22,305 nt of DNA from Anaerolineaceae bacterium 46_22. GTDB taxonomy: Bacteria > Chloroflexota > Anaerolineae > Anaerolineales > Anaerolineaceae. The DNA lies in NCBI GenBank assembly GCA_001508595.1, contig LGHA01000004.1, positions 1 through 22,305 on the forward strand. Reading direction: 5' to 3'. Shown here piece after piece: positions 1 through 6,024 of the stretch (positions within the stretch are counted from its first letter, which is position 1; the number at the start of each line of letters is the position of its first letter). A model generated the notes under the pieces. That model did no database searches. It was not told the origin of the DNA and was given only the letters and a program-made list of their open reading frames with translations. The translations under genes and the position numbers were made by a program.

Positions 1-55
1 GAGCGGGTGGCTGTTAACCACTAGGTTGCAGGTTCGAGTCCTGCCCGAGGAGCCA
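1..55 (+). tRNA. tRNA-Asn (GTT), 3' part
   Basis: The window opens inside a tRNA. The anticodon arm has GTT at 13-15, the T-arm with the GGTTCGA core is at 30-43, and the acceptor strand CCGAGGA, discriminator G and encoded CCA end at 55. The 5' part (acceptor 5' strand and most of the D-arm) lies outside the window. Its 3' end is repeated, decayed, at 198-225 and as the last seven bases (GGAGCCA) at 22186-22192, which is typical of a tRNA gene used as an integration site. Confidence 0.9.
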
Positions 56-67
56 ATAAAAAACATT

Positions 68-92
68 ACGGCCAGGGAACTGGCCGTTTTTT
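68..92 (+). terminator. Intrinsic terminator of tRNA-Asn
   Basis: A perfect 8-bp stem ACGGCCAG / CTGGCCGT with a GNRA-type GGAA loop runs directly into six T residues. It sits 13 bp after the tRNA CCA end. The same hairpin occurs at 235-259 and 22203-22227. Because A residues precede and T residues follow the stem, it could also work in reverse. Confidence 0.85.
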
Positions 93-96
93 ATTG

Positions 97-116
97 CGGG
101 CAGGACTCGAACCTGC
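97..116 (-). repeat. Inverted 20-bp copy of the tRNA-Asn T-arm
   Basis: Bases 97-116 are the exact reverse complement of tRNA positions 28-47 (T-arm plus the first acceptor bases). With the AT stretch at 55-63 (AATAAAAAA) matching its reverse complement at 87-95, and the terminator hairpin between, the whole 28-116 segment is a long interrupted palindrome around the terminator. A degraded version of the same inverted T-arm follows the second hairpin at about 263-285. Confidence 0.8.
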
Positions 117-179
117 TTCATATTCAATAAATTAGATCGCTGCGCGACAGCCTCTGGAGCGCCCGCCCACCGGCGGGTT

Positions 180-199
180 AATCCGCCAGCTGGCGGATT
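180..199. repeat. 20-bp perfect palindrome
   Basis: AATCCGCCAG is followed without a spacer by its reverse complement CTGGCGGATT. A related imperfect inverted pair, CCCGCC and GGCGGG, lies just upstream at about 164-177. The block resembles REP/MITE-type intergenic repeat DNA and interrupts the space between the tRNA terminator and the decayed tRNA copy. No protein-coding role is visible. Confidence 0.6.
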
Positions 200-339
200 G
201 CAGGCGAGTCCTGCCCGAGGAGCCAAAAAACATTACGGCCAGGGAACTGGCCGTTTTTTATTGCGGGAAGAGTCCGAACCTTCGAAATGATGTATCCTTC
301 AGCTGTGGCTATACGATCCCCGTCCCCCTCCCGGGGGGA
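198..339 (+). repeat. Left att-like direct repeat with decayed tRNA-Asn 3' end
   Basis: Positions 198-225 repeat the tRNA-Asn 3' end (26-55) with two T-loop bases missing, so it is a remnant. From GGAGCCA at 219 onward the sequence continues through the terminator hairpin and a downstream block with AGAGTCCGAACCTTCGAAAT and ATCCTTCAGCTGTGGCT. This closely matches 22186-22305, differing by a few substitutions and short indels, mainly near both ends. A direct repeat of about 120 bp starting at a tRNA 3' end and bracketing the cargo looks like an integration-site duplication. No integrase is in the window. Confidence 0.75.
235..259 (+). terminator. Second copy of the ACGGCCAG hairpin terminator
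   Basis: This is the same 8-bp stem, GGAA loop and six-T tail as at 68-92, carried within the left direct repeat. It would insulate the downstream genes from tRNA transcription. Confidence 0.75.
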
Positions 340-362
340 ACAAAACCAGGTGTGATCATCAT

Positions 363-824
363 GAACAAGCAGGACATGATCCATACAGCCTCGCTTGGCT
401 CTTCACCAGCCTGCTACTGCTGTGCGATAAGCGCGGGCCCCATGCCACCGGCGCGGCTTGGCTCGATATCGACGGATGCCACCGGCTCTTCAAGCGCCCG
501 GTGACGGCCGAGCGGCTCAAGGCACGCATCCGGCGCTGCCGCGGGCAGATCACCGCCGTCATCGCCTGCCGGACCGATCCGCAAACCGTCATCGTGCTCA
601 AGGGCAACCGGCCGCTGGAACTACGCTGGCATCCCCGCCGCAAAGCGGTTCTCTACGCTTCGGACCCCGCATACCTCGACGCCGTGCTGGCGGAGGAAAA
701 AGGCTGGCGTGAGATTGCGGTCCCGCCCATGAGCCTGGTGGTGTTCCGGCGCGAGGACCTGGCCGCGTACTCGGTGGAGCCCTTCGAGTTCGTCGCCCAG
801 GAGAGAAAGGGCGCAGAACCATGA
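363..824 (+). pseudogene. Broken class II glutamine amidotransferase
   Basis: One open frame without a usable upstream ATG encodes two recognisable pieces of a class II (Ntn-hydrolase) glutamine amidotransferase. The first, about residues 12-45 counted from 363, contains RGPHATGAAWLD and LFKRPV. The second, from about nucleotide 527, has LKGNRPLELRWHPRRKA, LYASDPAYLDAVL and PPMSLVVFRREDL, the usual C-terminal half. The family's N-terminal Met-Cys nucleophile is absent and the frame jumps straight from the N-terminal to the C-terminal piece. The central part, with the HTRW, NNHP and HNG signatures, is missing, roughly 110-130 residues by my recollection of the family. The N-terminal break lies close to the left direct repeat, suggesting damage during insertion. 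An internal ATG at 501 could give a 107-aa C-terminal remnant. The stop overlaps the start of the next gene (ATGA), a relic of an intact two-gene operon. Confidence 0.75.
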
Positions 825-1381
825 CAGACACCCAAATGAACCCAACAGAACCCTTGAAGCCGAACACAAACGGAATGCTGAGACTCTTCGTCTACGGCAC
901 CCTGAAGCGCGGTTTCTGGAACCACGACCGCTTCTGCCGGGGCGTCCTGGCCATTGAGGACGCTCTGGTCCGCGGCCGCCTCTTCGAGACATCCTCCGGA
1001 ATCCCGGTCCTGCAGGTCCCGGAGGAGGATATCCTCGCCGTCGGGACCACCAATCCGCTCGCCGACGTGACCACACAAGCGCAGGTGACGGCCAGCATGT
1101 CCAATCCCGAGCCAACCCCCGACCGGCTCCCGAAGAAGGGCACAGGCGCGCCCTGGGGCCCCGTGTACGGGGAGATTCTCACCTTCGACGATCCCGAGAT
1201 CCGCCTCCCGGCCATCGACCGGCTGGAGGGGTTTCACCCCGGCGGTCCCTGCCTCTACCGCCGCGTCCTGACTTCGGCGCAGGTCCACGGAATCGTGCTT
1301 CCGGCATGGCTCTATGTGGGTGAAGATCTCTCGGGCAGGCTTACCCCGCTCGGTGGGTCCCGCTGGCCCCGGAAGCCTTGA
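821..1381 (+). CDS. Gamma-glutamylcyclotransferase-like (AIG2/GGCT fold) protein
   Basis: The 186-residue protein has the GGCT-family hallmark YGTLKRG at residues 25-31 (substrate-binding loop) and an IDRLEGF motif around Glu136, the position of the usual catalytic acid. Members cyclise gamma-glutamyl groups to 5-oxoproline or act on gamma-glutamylamines; the substrate here is unknown. A stretch at about residues 68-105, rich in Thr, Pro and polar residues, looks like an insertion compared with compact family members of about 120-150 residues. The chosen ATG overlaps the stop of the broken amidotransferase; Met19 (ATG at 875), just before the conserved strand, is an alternative. Pairing of a glutamine amidotransferase with a cyclotransferase suggests a former gamma-glutamyl chemistry unit. 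This gene looks intact although its partner is destroyed, and it belongs to the island border rather than the BREX-like operon. Confidence 0.8.
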   Translation: MTDTQMNPTEPLKPNTNGMLRLFVYGTLKRGFWNHDRFCRGVLAIEDALVRGRLFETSSGIPVLQVPEEDILAVGTTNPLADVTTQAQVTASMSNPEPTPDRLPKKGTGAPWGPVYGEILTFDDPEIRLPAIDRLEGFHPGGPCLYRRVLTSAQVHGIVLPAWLYVGEDLSGRLTPLGGSRWPRKP

Positions 1382-1411
1382 CTCGGTTACACTCGGTCAA
1401 ATACAGAGAAT

Positions 1412-1475
1412 AACCGGACAAACCGCTTGACAATGGACCTCAGACTGATATATTGTAACCCTGTTTGTCCTGGTT
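1412..1475 (+). promoter_or_regulatory. Sigma70-type promoter bracketed by an inverted repeat (putative operator)
   Basis: TTGACA at 1427-1432 is a perfect -35 box. TATATT at 1449-1454 matches five of six bases of the -10 consensus, with a 16-bp spacer. The arms GGACAAAC (1416-1423) and GTTTGTCC (1463-1470) are perfect 8-bp inverted repeats, extendable to AACC-GGACAAAC against GTTTGTCC-T-GGTT with one extra base. One arm sits immediately upstream of -35 and the other at the expected transcription start. This layout suits a dimeric repressor closing or looping the promoter. The HTH protein encoded from 1579 is the obvious candidate, but that is inference. The leader before the first gene is about 115 nt. 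Confidence 0.6.
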
Positions 1476-1578
1476 TATTGGGACGTAAACGCCGAAGGCT
1501 GGAACGTGGTACACCGATCAACCAAGAGAAAGAGGCCGCTGCGAGGCAACCAATGAGGCCAAACGTGACTGGAGTCGA

Positions 1579-1800
1579 ATGATGGAAGACCGATGGCTCT
1601 CAGTAGATGAGATTGCTGACCATCTCGGCATTAAGCGGGATACGGTCTACAAGTGGATTAGTGAACGGCAGATGCCGGGCCACAAGCTCGGTCGGCTCTG
1701 GAAGTTCGACAGAAAAGAAGTGGACGCGTGGGTGAAGTCCGGTGCAGCCGGTGAAAAGGACAATGAAGACCCCAACCCGACAAAGGACAGGTCGAAATAA
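1579..1800 (+). CDS. Excisionase-family helix-turn-helix DNA-binding protein
   Basis: The 73-residue protein is almost entirely an HTH_17 / excisionase-type domain. It has WLSVDEIADHLGIKRDTVYK (first helix, then helix-turn-recognition helix), then a wing-like GRLWKFDRKEVDAWV segment that is classic for this family, and a short charged tail. Such proteins are either recombination directionality factors or small MerR-like regulators. It is the first gene after the strong promoter and lies 2 nt before the RadC-N/BrxA-like gene, with no integrase beside it. I therefore favour a regulator of the operon over a true excisionase. Two ATGs (1579 and 1582) follow the weak Shine-Dalgarno GGAG at 1571-1574; either could be used. 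Confidence 0.85.
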   Translation: MMEDRWLSVDEIADHLGIKRDTVYKWISERQMPGHKLGRLWKFDRKEVDAWVKSGAAGEKDNEDPNPTKDRSK

Positions 1801-1802
1801 AG

Positions 1803-2957
1803 ATGCCGGATACAGAAAACAAAGGTCATCGACAACGATTAAGGGAGCGCTTCGCGAGCGGCGAGGAAAGCTCCCGCTCAGAGGAAGCCCTGCTGGAGCT
1901 TCTGCTGACCTATGCCATCCCGCAAAAGGACGTTCAGCCGCTTGCCAAAGGGCTGCTCTCGGAATACGGCAGCCTTCCAGCCCTGCTGGAGACCTCGATG
2001 GAAACGCTCTGCCAGTCCGATGGTGTTAAGGAAAACAGCGCGGTCCTCCTTAAGTTGGTTGACTGGATTCGCCAGCATTATGGCCCCAAGCGGCACGACA
2101 AAGAAACACGCAAGCCACTGAGGCAAACCACGCTGTTCGAGGCGATTTCCCCGGAGTTGGAGCAGGCACCTTCAGCGGTCGCTGAGCCGCGCCGTGAAAA
2201 GGTAATCCAGAGGTACGGCACAGAGATGTTCGGCAAGGCCGTGCTCAAGGAGGCAATCGAGATTCTGCCAAGACTTCCGGACAGTGAATCGCTTGACGAA
2301 ATACGCTCCTTCCTACGCGCCAAGCTCCATTTCAACGCAGAACAGACCCGGCAACGATACGCCAATTACATCATACGCAGGATGTTCCCGAATGGTTACG
2401 CGGACGCCCCATTGCTTTTGTTCGCCAAGGCTTTCCCGGATGCCCAGGAACTGCGGGATGTCTGCTTTTACCGTTTTCTTCTCTCGGAGCCGCTCGAGGT
2501 TGAGATCATCGAGGACCTTATCCTTCCCAATCTCGGCACCGGCCGGTTGAGCCGCGAGCGCATCCGAAAACGCCTTGCCGAAAAGTTTCCCGAAGCAAAA
2601 AGTATCGTGGATTGCGGCAAGGCTATCGTGGATGCCCTTACCGCGGGAGGGATTGTCAAGGCCGACCGGACCAAAATCAGCTTCGCCTATCGTGAGATTT
2701 CCGTGGCATCCTTTGCTTTTATTCTGCACAGCGAGTTCCCGGAACCGGGCATGTACGACATCTGCAAGCTCGATGAGAATCGCATGATCCGGGCCATGCT
2801 CTGGAATCCGGAGCGGCTCCTCCATGCCCTCTATGAGCTGCGCAACCAGGGGCTCATCAGCAAGATCTCGGAAATCGATAACATCCGCCAGTTCACGACC
2901 AAACACACGCTCGCCGGAGTGGTCGAGAGAATCGTCTCCGGAGGGAAGCGGCTATGA
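1803..2957 (+). CDS. RadC N-terminal domain fused to a BrxA-like DNA-binding region
   Basis: The 384-residue protein begins with a clear RadC-type N-terminal helix-hairpin-helix domain at about residues 7-90. Its signatures are GHRQRLRERFASG, EEALLELLLTYAIPQKDV, plus LAKGLLSEYGSL and DGVKENSAVLLKLV. The JAB metallopeptidase domain that normally follows in RadC is absent. After a polar linker (about 95-150), residues 160-384 form a helical, winged-helix-like region with SESLDEIRSFLRAKL, a Thr/Arg-rich helix and IVDALTAGGIVKADR. I judge this similar in size, pattern and gene position to BrxA (DUF1819), a DNA-binding BREX protein, but the resemblance is by eye. It probably supplies DNA binding to the complex. 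It starts 2 nt after the HTH gene, and its stop overlaps the next start (ATGA). The RadC-N call is strong; the BrxA call is moderate. Confidence 0.7.
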   Translation: MPDTENKGHRQRLRERFASGEESSRSEEALLELLLTYAIPQKDVQPLAKGLLSEYGSLPALLETSMETLCQSDGVKENSAVLLKLVDWIRQHYGPKRHDKETRKPLRQTTLFEAISPELEQAPSAVAEPRREKVIQRYGTEMFGKAVLKEAIEILPRLPDSESLDEIRSFLRAKLHFNAEQTRQRYANYIIRRMFPNGYADAPLLLFAKAFPDAQELRDVCFYRFLLSEPLEVEIIEDLILPNLGTGRLSRERIRKRLAEKFPEAKSIVDCGKAIVDALTAGGIVKADRTKISFAYREISVASFAFILHSEFPEPGMYDICKLDENRMIRAMLWNPERLLHALYELRNQGLISKISEIDNIRQFTTKHTLAGVVERIVSGGKRL

Positions 2958-3478
2958 AGTCCACCGAGATCATCGAAGCCATTCGTCAGAAGCTCACGGT
3001 TCCCGGCGGGCGGCACCTCTATGGCGTTTTAGGTACCTACACTCAGCTCGACGGATTCGCCAAGAAATTGAATCAGGCCAAGACCACCGATGGCAATCCT
3101 TTTCCCAAGCCCGTCAACGTAAACCGGGGCATTCTAGATGCCATCCCGGATGACGAGTTCAAACAGCTTGCTGAAAATGAAGCCAAGCGCCCTGAACCAA
3201 CGGCGGCCCATGTGGCCAGGGCCTTTGAGCGGTTTCTGCGCGCGAATCTTACCGGCAAGGGCATCCTCGTCCTGTCCAATCTGGAGATGCTCTTTGCCTA
3301 TCACATCGAGCTGAACCTGTTACGAACCATGGCGGCGGACGAGGACCGGGTGCTGCTTCTCCTGCCCGGCCGGAGGTCACGCGGTCGGATCATCATGTTT
3401 CTTGAAATGGACGAGGGCGACTACACGCTGCCCACGAACCTGATAGCTGAAAACCACCTGTGGGAGATTAGGGAATAG
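2954..3478 (+). CDS. BrxF-like small protein lacking a recognisable P-loop
   Basis: The 174-residue soluble protein starts at the ATG overlapping the previous stop, with GGAGGG at 2940-2945 as ribosome binding site. Its C-terminal half has the pattern of BREX type 3 BrxF: a hydrophobic strand ending in a paired acidic turn (GILVLSNLEMLF), a helix (ELNLLRTMAADEDR), then VLLLLPGR followed by GRIIMF and an acidic EGDYTLPTNLIAE tail. BrxF proteins usually carry an N-terminal Walker A. Here the corresponding region (VPGGRHLYGVLGTYTQLD, about residues 16-33) has no GxxxxGK[ST]. It may be a degenerate ATPase acting as a scaffold for the neighbouring large ATPase. BrxB (DUF1788) is an alternative, since BrxB occupies this position after BrxA in other BREX loci. 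Confidence 0.5.
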   Translation: MKSTEIIEAIRQKLTVPGGRHLYGVLGTYTQLDGFAKKLNQAKTTDGNPFPKPVNVNRGILDAIPDDEFKQLAENEAKRPEPTAAHVARAFERFLRANLTGKGILVLSNLEMLFAYHIELNLLRTMAADEDRVLLLLPGRRSRGRIIMFLEMDEGDYTLPTNLIAENHLWEIRE

Positions 3479-3480
3479 CC

Positions 3481-6021
3481 ATGGCAAAGAAATACGATCC
3501 GCAAGCTGGAAGCCTTTTCAAGAAGAAGGTCCCCCAAATGCCGGAGGGTTACTACTCCGGCGACAAGCCGAATCCGAATCTGCGGGCTTTCGTGGAGCGG
3601 CATATCAAGGAGCGGCCCTACGATCCGGAGACCGATGACTATGATGTGCCGGCCTTCGAAAAGCCCATTGAGACCACCAAGGCCACGGCTATCTACAACA
3701 TGCACACCTACTGGTCGAAGAAGCCGCATGACGCTATTCGCCAGTACATCCGGCACTATACCAAACCCGGCGATCTGGTGCTCGATCCCTTCTGCGGTTC
3801 CGGCGGCACAGCTCTCGCTGCACTCATGGAGGGCCGCAAGGCCATTGCCATTGACCGCTCCCCGGCGGCGATCTTCATCACCAAGAACTACTGCACGCCG
3901 GTGGACGTGGATGAACTCCAACGGGCCTTCGAGGAACTCAAACGCAAGGTCAAGCCGGAGATTGATTGGCTCTATGAGACGCGATGCGACCGCTGCGGCG
4001 GCAAGGCAACTACTACATATACAATCTTTTCACAGGTTTTCCAATGTCCACGGTGTTTGGAAAAGGTGCCTCGTTTCGATTGTGTTGAAGCAGACGGTCA
4101 GACTGCGAAAGGCGAACCAAAGAAAGTCAGCGCATGTCCTCATTGCCTAAAAAAGGGTCTTGTAGAGGAAATTACCGCGCGTGACGAGAAATTCGGCGTG
4201 ATCCCGGTGTTGGTAAGCTACGCATGCGAAAGTGGATGCAGACCAGCTCGCGGGATTAGAAAATACAACGACACACATATAAAAAAGCGCGACTATTTTG
4301 ATAAGTACGACCTTGGGAAATTAAGGGAAATTTCTTCAAAGGATATTCCCTATTGGTTTCCAAAAAACCCAATGCTCAATGTCGCTTCAGACACAGAAAG
4401 GTGGGGTTTGCTATGGAGGCCTTATCATGGAGATATTCGAAGAGTTGATCAGTTTTTTGAGAAAAGGACTCTATGGGCGCTCAGCCTTATTCTGTCATCT
4501 ATATCCTCAATAGAAAACGGACATATTCATGACGCTTTGAAGTTCGTGTTTTCAAGTTGCCTATTAGGGTTATCAAAAATGCTTCGAGAGTCGAACACCG
4601 CTATCATGGAAGGCGTTTTGTACATGCCGCCAGTATATAAAGAAATAAGTGTGCTCAACTCATTTCTGAACAAAGGCCGGGCCGTTGCTTCTGGATTGGC
4701 AGATTTGCTTAGTATTGGCTGTACAGATGCAATTATGTCTTGTCAAAGCGCATGTGAGCTTAGCTCAATAGTTAGTAATTCAATTGATTACATCTTTACG
4801 GACCCGCCATACAGCAATAAAAGGCAGTATGGAGAACTTAATTTTATCTGGGAGTCATGGCTTGGGCTCGATACGAATTGGCACAATGACGAGATCATAG
4901 TAAACGAAACACGAGGCATGTCCGAGGATGATTGGGCCAGGATGATGAAAGTTTCGCTCAAAGAGTGCTATCGTGTACTAAAACCTGGAAGATGGTTATC
5001 GCTTTGCTATCACGACACATCAGAGGGGACTTGGTCATTAGTTCAGGACATGATGGCGGAATGTGGATTCATTTCTGATTCATCGGAAACGGCTGTATTT
5101 ATTGATGCAAAACAAAAATCAATCAAACAGAGAACTGCCGACAAGGTCAACAAGCGCGATCTTGTTATAAACTTCCGCAAGCCCAAGCCCGGCGAGGTAA
5201 CGGCAGCTATTGCCATCACGGGCAATGAAGACAAAACCACCTTCAACGAAAAGGTCCGCCAGATCATCCGCGATTATCTGGGAGCCAATCCCGGCAGTAC
5301 CAAGGATCGGGTGTATGACGAGGTCGTAAGCCGAATGGTCCGCAGCGGCCAGATGGAGGCCCATGATTTCAATGAACTTCTCGGACAGGTCGCTGAAGAG
5401 GCGAAGGTCGAAAGCGGGAAAAATGGCGGCGGCCGCTGGTATCTGAAAGAGACCGAGTTGGTAATCGCCGACGCTGCCGAAAACGCACGGGAGGATGCGG
5501 CAGCCGAAAAGCTCAGGGAGTTCATCAAGGGATTTCTCAAGAAGAATCCGGGAGACGAAGGCGTCCATTACAGCGACCTTTTCGAGCACTATATCTACGC
5601 GGTAAAGGACAAGCCGCGCCGTCAACTGGCCGAATTCCTGCCCGACTACTTCTACAAGACCGAACAAGGAACCTGGCGGCTTCCCGCCTCCGAGGAAGAG
5701 GAGAAGGCCAAACGTGAAGCCCGGGTCAAGGGCCTGGGCCGCAGGGTGAAGCGCTACATCGCCCAGCTTGAGCAAGGCGCTGTCATTCTCGACCACGAGC
5801 GGCCGAACGACGCCACCCTTGCCGAGTGGATACGCCACTGCAAGCGGGCAGGACTCTATGAACAGGGCAAGCTCTTGTATGAGAAGGGCGGACTCAATCC
5901 CGACAACCTGCCTGAGGAGGCCATGGTGGGCGTCGAGGAAGATTACCAGGTTTGCGCACGCATGCTGGCGCGCGAGGTAAGCGAGCCCAAGCGTCGCGGC
6001 AGAAAAAAAGCGGAGGAATAA
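3481..6021 (+). CDS. Zinc-ribbon amino-group DNA methyltransferase (BREX modification-type)
   Basis: The 846-residue protein starts 2 nt after the previous stop. A motif YNMHTYWSKKPHDAIRQYI (residues 72-90) precedes the SAM-binding motif DPFCGSGGT (102-110). The catalytic motif IV DPPYSN is at 441-446, followed by YGELNFIWESWLGL. DPPY marks an N6-adenine or N4-cytosine enzyme, and the I-then-IV order with a long insert is alpha-like. The insert carries Cys pairs (C169/C172, C189/C192, C219/C222, C249/C253) that should form zinc ribbons, probably part of target recognition. Residues about 565-846 form an extra, charged, helix-rich C-terminal region of unknown role. It is not a PglX-type methylase; position and class recall PglXI of BREX type 3. 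The middle of the gene is much more AT-rich than its ends (see separate entry), pointing to recombination within the gene. Confidence 0.85.
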   Translation: MAKKYDPQAGSLFKKKVPQMPEGYYSGDKPNPNLRAFVERHIKERPYDPETDDYDVPAFEKPIETTKATAIYNMHTYWSKKPHDAIRQYIRHYTKPGDLVLDPFCGSGGTALAALMEGRKAIAIDRSPAAIFITKNYCTPVDVDELQRAFEELKRKVKPEIDWLYETRCDRCGGKATTTYTIFSQVFQCPRCLEKVPRFDCVEADGQTAKGEPKKVSACPHCLKKGLVEEITARDEKFGVIPVLVSYACESGCRPARGIRKYNDTHIKKRDYFDKYDLGKLREISSKDIPYWFPKNPMLNVASDTERWGLLWRPYHGDIRRVDQFFEKRTLWALSLILSSISSIENGHIHDALKFVFSSCLLGLSKMLRESNTAIMEGVLYMPPVYKEISVLNSFLNKGRAVASGLADLLSIGCTDAIMSCQSACELSSIVSNSIDYIFTDPPYSNKRQYGELNFIWESWLGLDTNWHNDEIIVNETRGMSEDDWARMMKVSLKECYRVLKPGRWLSLCYHDTSEGTWSLVQDMMAECGFISDSSETAVFIDAKQKSIKQRTADKVNKRDLVINFRKPKPGEVTAAIAITGNEDKTTFNEKVRQIIRDYLGANPGSTKDRVYDEVVSRMVRSGQMEAHDFNELLGQVAEEAKVESGKNGGGRWYLKETELVIADAAENAREDAAAEKLREFIKGFLKKNPGDEGVHYSDLFEHYIYAVKDKPRRQLAEFLPDYFYKTEQGTWRLPASEEEEKAKREARVKGLGRRVKRYIAQLEQGAVILDHERPNDATLAEWIRHCKRAGLYEQGKLLYEKGGLNPDNLPEEAMVGVEEDYQVCARMLAREVSEPKRRGRKKAEE
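4010..5160 (+). other. AT-rich mosaic block inside the first methyltransferase gene
   Basis: Base composition changes abruptly within one uninterrupted frame. By hand count, 4321-4380 has 20 G/C of 60 and 4501-4560 has 22 of 60, whereas 5701-5760 has 39 of 60. Codon choice also shifts from GC-ending to AT-ending codons and back. The block covers the zinc-ribbon insert and the DPPY region, so it likely encodes the specificity part. Boundaries are approximate. Confidence 0.65.
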
Positions 6022-6024
6022 CCC

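Noticed and set aside
653..1288. Minus-strand frame of 211 codons
   Set aside because: It is antisense to the amidotransferase remnant and the cyclotransferase, whose YGTLKRG and LEGF motifs identify the real strand.
1553..1582. Nine-codon leader frame ending in ATGA at the HTH gene start
   Set aside because: It is too short and has only a weak ribosome binding site. It could be translational coupling but is equally likely chance.
1579..1800. True excisionase of the island
   Set aside because: The fold fits, but no integrase is adjacent, and it is the promoter-proximal gene of the defence operon. A regulator is more likely.
3481..6021. Canonical BREX PglX
   Set aside because: PglX enzymes are longer (about 1200 residues) and have an NPPY-type motif. 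This protein has DPPY and zinc-ribbon Cys pairs.
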